From Serinus canaria (taxonomy: Eukaryota; Chordata; Aves; Passeriformes; Fringillidae): 64,000 bases of DNA. A program made the translations under genes and the position numbers. The notes under the pieces are model-generated. The model saw only the letters and a list, made by a program, of their open reading frames with translations, did no database searches and was not told where the DNA came from. Numbering within the stretch: position 1 is the stretch's first letter; each line of letters opens with the position of its first letter. The stretch spans positions 13,742,995 through 13,806,994 of the forward strand of contig NC_066327.1 of the NCBI RefSeq assembly GCF_022539315.1, read 5' to 3'. Positions 1 through 12,080 of this stretch are shown here, in pieces.

Positions 1-3000
1 CAACTGCTGCCCAGAAGCTGGTTCACATCTTTGTTATGGGAAAATGCTGATTCCCCAATTTGAATTTGTTCATGTCATCCCCATGTACACAATATTCTCC
101 CTGTCTTCAACCCAGGATCAGACCAAAAGTCTATAAAAGGAGCTCCTGTGCTCCTTTAGAAAGAAAGCATTTTGATTTTGTTCCAGAGGAAACAGCCTTC
201 TCCTTCTTTTTAAACATCTGCATTTGCTAAACAGTGATGTAAAAAAGTACAGCAAGTCAAAATCTGGGCCAAACCAAGAAGGTCATATCCTGTGTCCATC
301 TCAGCAGCCATAAAATGGAGGTTTAAAGCAGTTTTTAAAAACAGTAGTTTGTCTTGCAAAAATCTGGAGAAGAATCACAGACATGCCCTATTGATGGAGC
401 ACTCCTGCAGCAGCCCCAGGGTGCTGTCAGGCCACCAAAGTGCCACATTTGCCACCCATGAGGACGCCACATGCACCCTGGGCAATGTGTTCTCAGATGC
501 AGCTGCAGCTCAATCCCTTTGCATCCCTGTTTGAAGCATGTCATGCACCAGATTTTAGAACTAAACTGCTAGAAAGTAGGAAAAAAAGTTGTATTTTCTT
601 GGCCTGGTTTCTTTAAGCAGGATGAAGAAAGCTGCATCACAAGCAAACACAAAGATTTTTCCATCTTGGGTTTTGGTACCTGTCAGTCAGATCTTATCAA
701 CCTTGAAAACATCTCTGTTTAAAAAAGGGACTGGGTGCCTGTGATATCTAATTAAATTACACCAGAACAACAGGAAACAAAACCTTTTATCAGTGTTTGA
801 AAGTGCTTCACCCACCTGGCCTCCAGAGGCTCAGACAGGTACCCACAGCTTAACAACAGACAACTGCTGTGTCTGATAGCATCTGATGTCAGGAAAACAG
901 CAGCTTTTATCTGAACTCTGAAAGTTCAGCATAGCCCAGAAAAACTCATTTTGTGTCTTTCTGATGAGTTAATTCTTATCACCAGATGCTGTCAGTGATC
1001 AGAAGGCCAGGTTGCTGCCTTCAGCTGTCCCAGGTCTGTAAAACCAAGATAAGCAACATCCCACAGAACATAACTCCCTCCATCTTCCTGACTGCAGCAG
1101 CTTGCTCAGCAAGGGTGCAAGAAACAAATATTTAATCAACAGATTGCATTAACTGGCAGGAAATTGCCTGGAGCAATGCTCTGGCAGGTATCTGGTGTGT
1201 GTCAGGGGCAGACAGTACAGAGTGTGATCTGCCCTGTGCTGTTCCAGCCAGACACCAGCCCGTGGATTTGCAGTAGCTCAGGCTTTGCACAGCCTGCTTG
1301 CTTCACTCCCAAACAAACACTCTTGTGTTTTCCTCCTGCTCCTTTATTCTTGGAAAGCATTAGCCATGAATAGCCACTTGATCTCCCCTTCAGCATCCCC
1401 GGGAGGCTCCTCAGAGCTGTGACTGCCCAGGGAGGGCACAGGATGAGGCCACTCAGCACATCCCTCCCCACTCAGGCTCCAACCCCTCCTAGAGTGGATT
1501 AGGAATTTTTAGGGGCATTTAGGCAGCTGCTCAGCTGAAAGCCTGTGTCATCCCCATGGTGCAACTTGCAAGCCTCTCTGCACCAATTGACTCCTACTCC
1601 ACAGCACAGGGTCCCTAAGAAAAGTCCAGTTTCTTATTCTGAGCTTGAAACAGTTCCCAGCCTTAAAGCAGGGGGACCCTGGGGCTCTTGCAGCACTGCC
1701 AGAAAGGGCTATCACAGGGGATTGATTGCACAAAGTGTGGTGGGAAGGGCAGTGAGGAAAGAGGAAAAACAACAGAACATCTTGCAACACCCTTGGTGTT
1801 TTATTTTGAGCCTGTAAAATTTCATTCCCAGCCCAACTCATTTCTTTAGCAAGCACCAGCTTTCCACCAAACTGCAAATAAACAGCAAACAAACCTTCCT
1901 GTCACCAGGAGTGCACCAGAGTGCAGCCAGTCTTGACTCTCTTTTCCACGTGTACCACTTGCTTGGTAAACAGCAGAGAAACACCCACACCCCAAAACCT
2001 TCTCTGACAAGAGAAAGACAACATCCCTGCCAGGCTGAACAGCTAATTCCAGGGGAGCTCAGCCCTGCAAAGCACTGATGGATGTTCCCAGAAAAACACA
2101 GAGTTCACCTCCTTGCTAGAGAGGGAAAGATTGGAAAAAACAGCATAATTTGTTTTTTTCTTCTCAGTTACATTACATGCCTCTGTAGTGACCAGTTCTC
2201 CAGCAGCTCACACTGAAGCTGCAAAAGTCTGGATGCAAAATAACATCACTTAAAGGCTTCTGAGATCCAGTCAGGCAGCTGGCAGATCACTAGCACACAT
2301 CATCTTCCTAAAAGGCAGCGCTGAATCTCTCATTAGAGGAGTTATCAGCATGAAGAATGGATGAAGTCAGAGAAAAAGCTGGTTTGGGATGGGAGCACTC
2401 TCCTTTGCTAAAGCTGATAGCAGCTGCAGCTGGTTTGGGGCCAGGGGAAGCTGCACACGAGAGCTTGGGGTGTTCTAGAGGAGCCTCACACCTTTCCAAC
2501 AGGGACCAGCTTTCAGCAGGATCAGTCAATCCCCAGCATCCAGCTCAGCCTCCAAGCTCAGGGTGGAGTGGCCTGCTCTTGGCAGGGTGTGTTCCCTGGG
2601 AAGCCCTGGGAGCCAGGTTGAATGCAAGTGAGGAAGCCAAAAGAAGGGAGAGTGGCTCAGTGCCATCATGTACAGATGGCCTGAGCGGTTCCTGCTGATG
2701 GCTGTCCTGGAGCCATGTCCTGGTCCTGCTCCAGCCTGTCAATGATATCATTGTTTGACACAAAGCCCTCCTCCCCGTGCTGCTCCCTGCCTGCAGAGCT
2801 GGCAGCACAGGGCAGCCTGGCCCTGCTGGGACAGGGGGTCACATACTTCACTCATGAGCTGAGATGGTTCTCAGCAGGACAGGGGCTGAGGGCAGCTCTC
2901 TTGGCAGGCAGCTGTCCCTGTGGCACTTGGGGACAGGAGAGGATGAGCTTTCAGCTCATCTGGCTGCTGCTGAGGAGCAGAGAAGCAGCTGGAGGAAGAG

Positions 3001-4758
3001 GGGCTGCACGGCACACCCAAACACTCCCAAAAACAGCAGAAGCAAAGCTGGGGCCTTGCTTGCATGGCCATGTCCTCTTGAGGGAGTGCACATTTCCCAG
3101 CTGCTCTAGAGAACCTCACCCCTGTTTTCCTGATAAATGGCAGCAGTTTTGCCTATAAAACATCACTTGTCAGCACAAGCCTAAGAGGGTCTCAGGGCTG
3201 CCATGAACACACTCAGTTGCACCAGCCTGAGATCACCCACAGGCACCCAGAGTGCCCCAGCAGCACTCTGATATTCTTACTAATTAGAGCAAGAAGGGCT
3301 TTTAATAATTTGGTCCCATCAGCAACCTTGTTTGGATTCATTTTACAGAGGGGCTGGTCTGCATGGACAGCTGCCAGCTTAGAAACACCCAGCAGTGTCT
3401 AGGAGATGGACATGGTTTTTATTTCCTCTCAGAAAACAAAAGCCAAATGGTCCATGAGGCTCTCATGAGAAACATTGACATTGATTTTTCAGTCATGAGA
3501 CCAAGAAAAGTGGAGCCTGCAGTTTCTTACATCTCTTTCCCTGTCCCTTTCCTCAAATCACAAGAAATCTGTCCAGCCAGGCTGACAGCATCTGGGGGTG
3601 GAGGGAATTGATTTTCCCAAGAAACTTTAGACATGAGATTTCCATCTACAATTTGTGGTCCCAGTCCATTGCCTCTCAACAGGATCCAAGTAGGGTAAGA
3701 AGGGGAATGTGAACTCTTGCTCTCAGTCATTTAAATGTTCCCTAAAGCCAGAATTTATTATCAAAACCTGAAGTGGCCCCATCTTGAGCACCACCAACAC
3801 ATGACTCATGACAACACAAGCAGGCAGGCCTGCTTTCCATATCCACCACTAGTGGGAAATGGGAGATTTCAAGCCTCTGGAATATTGCAGTCAAAACCTG
3901 GCACTTCATAAAACCAATGAAATCCACTTTTTTTTTTTTTCTTGGTGAGTTCCATCCAGATGAATCCTGGAGCTCTTAAGCTCCCTTCCTCTAGAGCTTT
4001 TGCTAAGAACATGTTTATTGTGTAAACACAGCAGTTTGGAAGGAAAAAGTGGCTTTCCAACTGTTGAGGTGGAACTAAACAAGCCATTTTTAAGGCCTGG
4101 GAAAGCATCACAGGCTAAAGACTGTCCATCCCCTTCTCCCACCCACATCATCTGTAACATTCACTGTGTAAAATGTGTTACAGGACCCAATAAAGATTTA
4201 TCACACAGACCCTTGACTTACCAATAGGAACCATAAAGGAAGAAGGAAATGAAATAAATGGAAAACTGGCTGATTATGAGACAGTGCACAAAAGATTTAA
4301 AAGGTTTAATTTCCAGGTCTCTTCCTCTCTGCCCCACACAGAGGAATCACTGAATATCCTGAGGGAATCAGGAAGCTGAAAAGCAGCTGTGGCTTTCCAG
4401 ATCCCACCCCTGTTTTTCTGATGGTTCCAAGAGACAGTAGAGCAGGATAAACTCAATTTCCCCTTTGCATAACCCTTAACCCCTGCCCATGAAGGAAGCC
4501 CATTAGACACTGATGATGTGTAGCCCATCAGTGGAATAATCTCATATATCCTTCCTGCTCAGAAATGGGCAGCAACTTCCTCACTCAGTTGGTAGAGAGG
4601 CCCTGGAAATGTGGAAAAGCAGGAAACACTGGAATACAAGTGACAGATTTTTTACTGTACCACAAAGATCACCAGGCTGGGTGGGAGCACTTGTCACCTA
4701 CCCAGGTGGGGCCAGCAGAGCTTGGAAATGATGCTGCTCCCTATCAGAGTGGCCTATC

Positions 4759-4867
4759 AGAGAGAGAAAGAGAGAGGAGAGAGAGGAGAGGAGAAGACTG
4801 AGAGAGAGAGAGAAAGCAGAGAGAGAAAGAGAGAGAGAGAATAGCGCAGATGCTAAGAGAGAGAGAG
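4759..4867. repeat. GA/AG-rich microsatellite
   Basis: Roughly 110 bp are almost purely AG dinucleotides and GAGA variants, interrupted by single-base changes. It lies in ADAM19 intron 3 and runs straight into the anomalous CpG-rich block that follows. Confidence 0.9.
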
Positions 4868-5090
4868 GCGCCCTCAGACGCTATGCAGCCCGACTCGCTC
4901 TCCCTCTCTAGCCCCCCCTCGCGTCCCCTCGCCTCGCGCCCTCAGCCGTCGTAGCTCACCTCACTCGACGCGCCGCGTCTCTCTCACTCCGCTTATCGCA
5001 CGCTACGCGCCCCCGCCCGCATCTACTCTCCAGCTCGATCCATCTGACGCCCGTCATTTTGTCGTCACCTCGATGACGAGCGCCTAGAGG
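4841..5090. other. Anomalous CpG-rich, low-order block; probable sequencing or assembly artefact
   Basis: About 250 bp are dense in CG dinucleotides and short C/T/G shuffles such as tcgcctcgcgcc. They resemble neither the flanking AT-richer intron nor any promoter island here. The block begins exactly where a long GA tract ends and stops abruptly at tgttgttttt. Noisy reads across GA tracts are a known weakness of some long-read chemistries. That this is an artefact is inference. Confidence 0.55.
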
Positions 5091-8000
5091 TGTTGTTTTT
5101 GCTCCCTTTCCTTCACAAAGGTGAGAAGCCAAATTCCATGCAGGTTTCTGCTGTGCAAATGGGAGCTCTCCTCTTCTAAGGAGGAAGGCTCACCCCAGGC
5201 AGTGCTGCCACACACATTGAGAGGCTCTCAGCCTGTCCCTGCTTGGCTCAAAGCTGCTTTTTATTAACAAATGCAAATGCCTTTTTAAAAAAGTCACTTT
5301 TCATCCAAAGTTTGCAACTCGGACTCTTCCGCTCCTAAGCCCCAGCCAAATTTAAAGCTGCTTTATAGGCAACTCTCCATATATTTGTTGTTTGTGCAGC
5401 TTTGAGCTTTCCAATCCCACAGCTGCAGGACATGGATCTGAGTGATTTAAAACAAGCCAGAGTCATTTGAGTGATATATTTTGTCATTATCCTGAAATGT
5501 TAGTGTGTCGTGAACTCTGCTTGAAACTCCAGAGTGCTTCTGACTTCTTATCAAGTTCCTGGCCAGGAAATAATGCAATATTATGTTAACTGCTAATGCA
5601 ATAATTGTATCCACAGATATATGAAGCCCAAATGCAGATGTGTTATAGCTTATTACAAAACACTGGGTTGGGCACAGCTCTGAAGCAAGATATGCAATAA
5701 TTTCTGTGTTTCACCTCAGTGGATGAACACAATGTGCTTTCCATATAGAATATGAAATTGGATGGGGTGAACATTTCTTCCACATATTGAAACTAGAATG
5801 TTTCTTCCAAAGCTGGCATCCCTACCAAAGTACAGATTATGGCACTTCCCTCACTTTTCAAAGCAATTTTATCAGAATTCTCTCCAGAAGGAGAACATCA
5901 CCTGAATGAGCCCAGGGACAGAGGGGGACAGAGCACAGCACCAACCTCAGCAGCAAAGCTTGCTTCCAAATGCTCCTCTAAACTGCAGCAATTAAATGGC
6001 CCATTTCTCTGAGGCTGGTTTTAGTTAAAAAAGCCTCAAGTACCTGCCTTGAAGTTTTCAGTTCTCTTATACCCACCTTCATGTGAATTTGCAGCCTGGA
6101 GCTTAAAGGTTTTGTACAGCTTTGAAGGGACACTTCCCACTTGGGGGATTTCACTTTCTCTCCTGGGGCAACAAACTTGGGCAACAAACTCTTCCCAGAA
6201 GAAGTCCTGGATGCTGCAGCTACTCAGCACCCCAAACCTCCCCCAGAACCTCAGCTTCCCCTGTGAGACAAGCACGAGCAGAGATGAGCTCCTGGGTGCT
6301 GTGGAGCAAGCCCAGGTTGGGCTCTGCCTTGCCACACTCTTCAACAAGGGGAAGAGGTTTATCTCCACTTAAAAATGCTCTGTGGATGCTGATAAATACA
6401 CAGGGCATCATCATTCCTCTTTCAATTTAAGTCTCTAAACTAATTCAACACTTTCACAAGTCTCTGAGAAGTGAAACCTTTCCACTAATTGCATTTTGTG
6501 ATTGTACCATCGCTTTTCTTGAGCAAGGACTTGAGGCCTAGCAAGTCTCCCACATGAAGCACTGGTGTCTATGAATCACCTGCATTTTCCTCTGAAAATA
6601 AAAATTAAAAGCCCCAAACCAATTGGTTTTCAACCAAGTGCTATTTCATCAGCACTTGTGAAGGAGATCCATCTTGCAGTGGAAGTGTGTGCACACACTT
6701 CCAAGCCTGTGTGTATACATCTCAATGAATGAAAATGCACTTCAGGAAATAAACACAATAGGACCCTTCTATTATTATAACTCTGTTTACTAACACCAGC
6801 AGAGGGTTTTTCTGTGCTGGAAATAGCACGGCACGGCTCCCGCGAGCACCTGCAGCTTACATCACTGAGCTTGGAGCTCCAACAGATCAGCTCAGCAAGG
6901 ATCCTTTCTCTGGCCAGCTTTCTGGGCCAGAAATATTCACCTTTGCATAGCAACTGCAGAATCAGCAAGGCCTGGCAGTCCTGGAAGGAGACCCCCAGCA
7001 GCATCAGAGGTTGTGCTGCTTCCAGGCTCAGTTCAGACCTGGCATGGTGCCACTGTCATCAGCAGCAGCTATTTCTCCAGACAGAACTGGCTTAGCAGTG
7101 CTCATGGTGCCTGGTCTTGTTTTCCCAGCTGAAACAGGCTAAAAACCACAGAATTTGTAGCTGTTTCTGTTTAGTTCTACACAGGTGCAGGACTGCCTGT
7201 GAAAAGCATCCGGTTTTTGCAGCACTGGAACTCTCAGTAGATTTTGTGACTTTTTACAGAAAACACCTCATACTCAATTTCCATCAGCCATCATATTTCA
7301 GGCTTTACTGCAGAAAATGACCAAAAAACCCTGGTTTCCCTCCAAAACACCCTTAATATCATTTAGGTTTAGGCACTGCTACCAGAACTAGTAAGATCTT
7401 CTAATATTTCACTCTTTTAGGAGGAAAGCTGAGCCCTCAATCTCTGTGGTTGGGATGCCCATAAAATACATTTAAAATATAAACAGTGTCATTATTCTGA
7501 GGTTATTATTCCTACTGATTCTACCAAACATTTGGTTGTATTTCCATAGATAAATCTTCAAACCCATTTAAAAATAAATAAAACACCAACAGTGCAAGTG
7601 GACTGCTGAGCAAAGACAAGCTTCTTGCAGCCAAATTCCCAGCTGCTATTCCAGTGCTGGAAACTAATGTCCTCACAGGGCAGAAGGGCTCTGGGGTGGT
7701 CTCCAGACCAGAATCCTTCTCCCTACCTTAATCTCCTGCAGCTTCAGCTGAATTCAATATCCATCACACCCTATGACAGCACACAGCATTGCTCTCACAT
7801 GCCTGAGAGGAGGCTGCCTTTCAGTTAATGCAAAAACAATTCTTCAGTCTGCTTTAGCATGAAGGGCACTAATGGAATTGAAACTGTCAGATCATTTCTC
7901 CTAGGAAGCAGAGAAGGACCTCTTTGGATCACAGCAAATGAAATCCTCATTAGAGTCACACTGACTCCAAAGCACTGAGCCATTTGGTAAATAGGGAGCT

Positions 8001-8295
8001 TCATATCAACAACATTTTCCAGTTAATGTAGGAAGAATTATGATGCAAAAATAAGTTTACACACTGAGGGCCAGGTCACCATCTGTTTTTTTGCTGACAA
8101 AGCTCTGCTATAATGTGCTCTTGGCTGATTAACATCTGAGGGGACTTGGAATAACCTTGAAATCCAGTGAAGGACTTCCACATCCTGTCTTTATCAAAAT
8201 CCTGCTGAAGTCAGAGGAGGTTTTCCTGTTGACCTCACTGTAATCCTTATTCACTATTTAAGTGGGATCACAATGCAGGGCACAAGCACACTTAC

Positions 8296-8366
8296 CTATT
8301 TTTCTCCAGTTCCAAGATGAGCTCCTGGCCTTCTGCCTCCACTGTAACTTCAGCTCGGAGTGGGTG
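8296..8366 (-). CDS. ADAM19: ADAM19 coding exon 3 (prodomain)
   Basis: The exon is 71 bp, with acceptor CTGCACATAG before 8366 and donor AATAG|GTAAGT after 8296. It encodes HPLRAEVTVEAEGQELILEL followed by EKN, nearly identical to human ADAM19. It is too short to stand out as an ORF. A TAG lies directly upstream in frame, which fixes the acceptor. Confidence 0.9.
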
Positions 8367-11300
8367 CTATGTGCAGGGGAGAGGGTGCCTGTTACTCACA
8401 CATCATCCTCATGAACACATCCACAAACACAGACTGAAATCACAGCTGACCTTAAACCACCCCTTGCCTTCCTCCCACTTCAGACCTGGAGTGTTGGGGA
8501 AGGGAAGGGATGTACCAAGGTGGCTCCCAGCTCCAGGCATGCTGTGCATCCCACAGCACAGCCATGCAGAGGCAGGGAGCAGGGCAGGCATCTGCTGGGA
8601 TGCTGTACCTGAGCTAGAGACACCACCTGGTGTCTCAGGAGGAGTAAAGTGCTCAGGCAAGGCAACTGGTCCTGGTGCTGGAGTGCTTGGAGGTGCAGTG
8701 AGATGGGAAGAGCTCCCTGCACGTCCCTCTGCTGTAGATTGTGCTCAGCACAACATCCCAGCACATCCCAGCTTGCCCCAGAGACTGAAGAGTCAAATAT
8801 CTGAGCCAGTTAACCAAAGCTTCCTTTGTTGTCCCAGCAGAAAGACATTTTTAGGAGCCTATTTCAGGATGAGAGGAATCATGCCTCTTCCAGAGATTCT
8901 CACTTTGTTCCTTTACCCACAGAAAGTGCCAGTGAAAGGCACAGGGACCCTTGGAAGCCTCCAGACTCCAACCATTGCACAGACAGAATTTCAGCCTTCC
9001 CCAGGGCCTGCTGGTTTGAACAGAATGCACCCCAATTTCTAAGTGCAATGGCAAATGCATACACTAACCCTCCTCCCCACCAAAAAAAATCATTCCTGAG
9101 ATTTAAAGCATAGAATGAGATTTTTAGAGGAGCAACTAGAAGAGGCTCTGGAGTCTGCAGTTTTACCTCCCTCAAAGCAAAAGCACTACATAAAGACAGC
9201 TTGGGGTTTCCAAGTCTGAATGCTTTCTCACAGAGAAAATGGATGAACAAATTCCCCAGAAGAGAAATAGCTCAAATTAATATAACAGTGCACTTCATTC
9301 AGCTGGAAGAAAAGAGAATCATGAGGATTGGTGAAATTATTAACCCATAGTATTTTCTAAATCAGTGTTGGAGGAGACTTTGAGGAACAGAAGATTGAAA
9401 GTGAAAGAAAGCAAGGCTGGCTGAAATGGGATGCTCTCTCAGCCCAGAGACATGCTCACTTGCCATTTCAGCAAATACAAATATCTCTTTTCATCAGCTC
9501 CCTGCTCATATTCTGGTTTTGCTCATCCTTCCTGCAGTTTCCAGGATGTGGCATCAGGCCCACGCAGATGATGCAAAGCAAATTAATACATTTAGGATAT
9601 ACAAAAAGGGATAATTGCAACAGGCAGAGCTTCTTTTACTAAATCACAGGTGCACAATTCAACTGAGGGTAGATCTGTGCTTCACTCACTAACATGAAAG
9701 CACTGTAAGGCTGCCTTGCCCATAGCTGAGGGTCTCCATCACCATAAAATCTCTTCACAAAGGTTGTGCTAACATCATTATTGCTAATATCACCCTCCCT
9801 CCTCCTTCAGCAATCCCACTGCTTCAGTCCATCAATTGCTGTGTAAATGAAACTTCCCAGCTGTATATAAGCTTTGCTAACACTCATTTCAGAGCCAATG
9901 AGAACTTGTCTGAAACAAACCAAGTGTGACCCCTGAGACCCAGCAAATTTATATGAGGGGAAATGCTCTCCAGATGTATTTGCATTACTATCAATAACAG
10001 AACCAAAACCTGCAGGCAGTATCACAAGGGCATTTTAAAAAGAACTAAGATCATGAGAGAGTAATTGTAGGGTTTTTTGTGTGTAATAGGACATAAAGAT
10101 AAGTTTTAGAAAGTCTCATAATATGGAAAAGACCCATTAATAAATTCCCAAATAACACCACTATACTCAAGAAAAATGGCATGTCTCCATAATGCTGAGC
10201 TTCCCTTTTTTTTCTGGTTCACAATTGTAAAAAACACCCTGTGGACTTTCCTCTTTCTCTCAATCTCACAACTGCAATTACTTCTTGATTGCAACAACAC
10301 CAAGCCTGGGAAAGGGAACTGTGTTTTGTGTTTGATGTTATCTGGACCTCAGTGATTGTCAGGGTCTGGAGGCTGTTGAGACATCCCTTCATCCACCCAT
10401 GGAACAGCAGCAGGGGTGAGATCTGTATTAACACAGTGCCTGAGACACAGCCAAACCCACTCGAGCTGCTGGCTGGCTTTTCTTGCCTAGTGAAACACCC
10501 TCCCAGCTGGGATTCACAGAACCAGAGAATGGTTTGGGCTGGAAGGAATCTTAAAGACCATCTTGTTCCATCCCCATGCCATTAGGCTGTAACACCTTCC
10601 ACTAGGAAAGATGGCTCCAAGCCCCATCCAGCCTGGCCTTGCACACATCCAGGGATGGTGCATCCACAGCTTCTCTGGGCAACCTCTCCCAGTGCCTCAT
10701 CACCTCACAGTCAAAAATTTCTGCCAAATATCCAATCTAAACCTGCCCTTTTTCAGCTTAAAGCCATTCTCCCTTGCTCTATCACCCCACACCCTTGTAA
10801 AAAGTCCCTCTCTAACTCTCTTGTATCTCTTTTAGGTACTGAAAGATGCTACAAGGTCTTTCCAGAGTTCTCCATGATGAACAACCCAAACTCTCTCGGT
10901 CTGTCTTCATAGGAGTGGTGATACAGCTTTTGGAGCATCTTCCCTGCCCAGCCCCGGCCTGGCTCCAACAGGTCCATATCGTTCCTGTGCTGGGGATCCC
11001 AGACACAGCTCTGCAGGTGGGGTCTCACCTGACCAGAGTACAGGGTCAGAATCCTCTCCCTTGACCTGCTGGTTAATTTGATGCAGTCCAGGACTCAGAT
11101 GGCTTTCTGGGCTTATCTTCTACAGCAGACTCCTCTATCCAGCCGCTCCCTAAATGCCACCGATGGTATTGCCCCTCTCCCCTTTCACAGACAGAGCGAG
11201 GCTTTAAGGCATGGCAGAGGGAAGGGCAAATGCAGTTCCCAGCTCACACAGCCTTTCCTGCGATCTGCAGGAGCTACGGCAGCTCCTGGCTCATCCCCAC

Positions 11301-11824
11301 AGCTTAGCAAACCCAAACCGCGCATCGCCAGGTGTTCTGCTACCCGCGACACCCCCGTGCCCCGCAAAGGCAGGGCTGCCAACAAAACAGGGACCAAGCG
11401 CTGGGCGCGACCTACCTTGGGGCTGCCGGGGCCACCCGGGGCTGCCCAGCGCGGCACCACCACCTCGGCCTGGGGCCGCACCTCAGCGGCCGCGGCTGCG
11501 GAGACAAGAGGAGCGGCTCAGCATCCCGGCCCCTCCGCACCGCGGGGCCAGGCAGCACGAAACCGGGGCGGGAGAGGAGAGGGAGCTCTGCGCTGGTTGT
11601 AGGAAAAGCAGAAGGATCCCCCAACCCATCCACCCACCCATCCATCCATCCATCCTCCCTCCCCGGGCGCTCCGCAGCCGGAGCTCTGCCGTACAGCTCC
11701 GGAGCCGGGCATCCCGCACTCGGAGCGGCCACCCCGCATTTAGATGGGGCACCCCGCACTCACGGGGCGGCGGCCGCAGCAGCAGCGAGAGGGCGATGCC
11801 GCAGAGCAGCCCCCGGCCCCGCAT
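8296..11824 (-). CDS. ADAM19: ADAM19 (meltrin beta), 5' coding exons 1-3, partial
   Basis: ADAM19 is a membrane-anchored zinc metalloprotease-disintegrin that sheds ectodomains such as neuregulin. Only its N-terminus is here, spliced from three minus-strand exons: 11824-11764, 11495-11416 and 8366-8296. Exon 1 starts at ATG 11824-11822 and encodes a short hydrophobic signal peptide (MRGRGLLCGIALSLLL). Exon 2 contains RPQAEVVVPRW, which aligns with human LQHELIIPQW. Exon 3 reads HPLRAEVTVEAEGQELILEL, close to human HPLKAELRVMAEGRELILDL. Splice phases agree throughout (1, 0, 2) and each intron shows GT-AG. The catalytic HEXXH, disintegrin and transmembrane parts lie beyond the left edge. Gene order next to SOX30 on the same strand supports the call. 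Exon 3 is the decisive match; exon 2 is GC-rich and diverged but fits in frame. Confidence 0.88.
8367..11415 (-). other. ADAM19: ADAM19 intron 2
   Basis: This intron of about 3 kb separates coding exons 2 and 3 and contains one CR1 fragment (10515-11115). A 241-codon plus-strand ORF at 8317-9042 runs antisense to exon 3 but has no recognisable homology. Confidence 0.75.
10515..11115 (-). mobile_element. CR1 LINE 3' fragment
   Basis: Read on the minus strand, this ends in the CR1 3' signature (ccagcccaaaccattctctg followed by gttctgtgaat) after the usual body phrases about gagaggttgcccagagaag. It has many mismatches to the family consensus as I remember it, so it is an old copy. No reverse-transcriptase frame remains. 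Confidence 0.85.
11416..11495 (-). CDS. ADAM19: ADAM19 coding exon 2 (start of prodomain)
   Basis: The exon is 80 bp, with acceptor TCTCCGCAG before 11495 and donor AAG|GTAGGT after 11416. It reads AAAEVRPQAEVVVPRWAAP and continues GGPGSPK. The pattern (P)Q-x-E-[VIL]3-P-x-W is the beta-strand start of the ADAM prodomain. It is extremely GC-rich, as bird first exons often are. Confidence 0.75.
11496..11763 (-). other. ADAM19: ADAM19 intron 1 (268 bp) with CCAT repeat
   Basis: This very short, GC-rich first intron lies between the signal-peptide exon and exon 2. It contains a (CCAT/CCAC)n tract at about 11621-11655. Confidence 0.75.
11621..11655. repeat. (CCAT)n / (CCAC)n microsatellite
   Basis: Tetranucleotide repeats of the type cccatccatccatccatcc occur inside ADAM19 intron 1. 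Length polymorphism would be expected. Confidence 0.85.
11764..11824 (-). CDS. ADAM19: ADAM19 coding exon 1 (signal peptide)
   Basis: The exon has 20 codons plus one base, from ATG 11824-11822 to the donor CCC-C|GTGAGT at 11763. It encodes a signal peptide: MRGRG, then a hydrophobic LLCGIALSLLL core, then RPPP. The start was chosen because it is the first ATG downstream of the GC-rich promoter in the frame that splices into exon 2. Confidence 0.82.
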
Positions 11825-12080
11825 GGCTCCGGGCAGGGACCGCTCTCCGCCGCCGCCGCCGCCCTATAAACCCGCCCGGCGCCGCCTGTCCCCTCCCACC
11901 GCACCCGGGCTCCGGGTCCGCCCCGCAGCCCCCTCCTCTCTTGCTCTCCCTCCGCACATCCCGGGATACTCCCGGGGGTCCAGCGGCTCTGCCCCGCGGG
12001 GCGCGGCTGCGCTGGGCTCTCTCCCCACTCCGGGGAGGGGGAAACCCGAGCACCTCCCTGGGGCTCCCTCTGCAAAACCT

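Larger units (their letters stand above)
1..8295 (-). other. ADAM19: ADAM19 intron 3 (partial), no coding exon seen
   Basis: I looked on the minus strand for exon 4, expected to resemble EQLFAPSYTETHYT, and did not find it. Intron 3 therefore probably continues past the left edge. The stretch holds a GA microsatellite, an odd CpG-rich block at 4.84-5.09 kb, and an AT-rich segment near 5.4-5.75 kb with three ATGCAATA words. The short ORFs here show no recognisable protein. Confidence 0.6.
11250..12080 (-). promoter_or_regulatory. ADAM19: CpG island / promoter of ADAM19
   Basis: Dense CpG and G+C cover ADAM19 exons 1 and 2 and about 250 bp upstream of the start codon on the minus strand. A TTTATAGGG word lies about 40 bp upstream of the ATG (11862-11870). 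It could serve as a weak TATA element but would leave a very short 5' UTR. The transcription start is not determined. Confidence 0.65.

Noticed and set aside
2666..2851. Minus-strand ORF with the protein-like stretch VSNNDIIDRLEQDQDM
   Set aside because: It looked like real protein briefly, but I cannot tie it to ADAM19 exon 4 or any known family and no splice sites frame it.
8317..9042. 241-codon plus-strand ORF in ADAM19 intron 2
   Set aside because: It has no recognisable domain, runs antisense through ADAM19 exon 3, and its composition (Pro/Ser/Cys-rich) is typical of chance frames in GC-moderate DNA.
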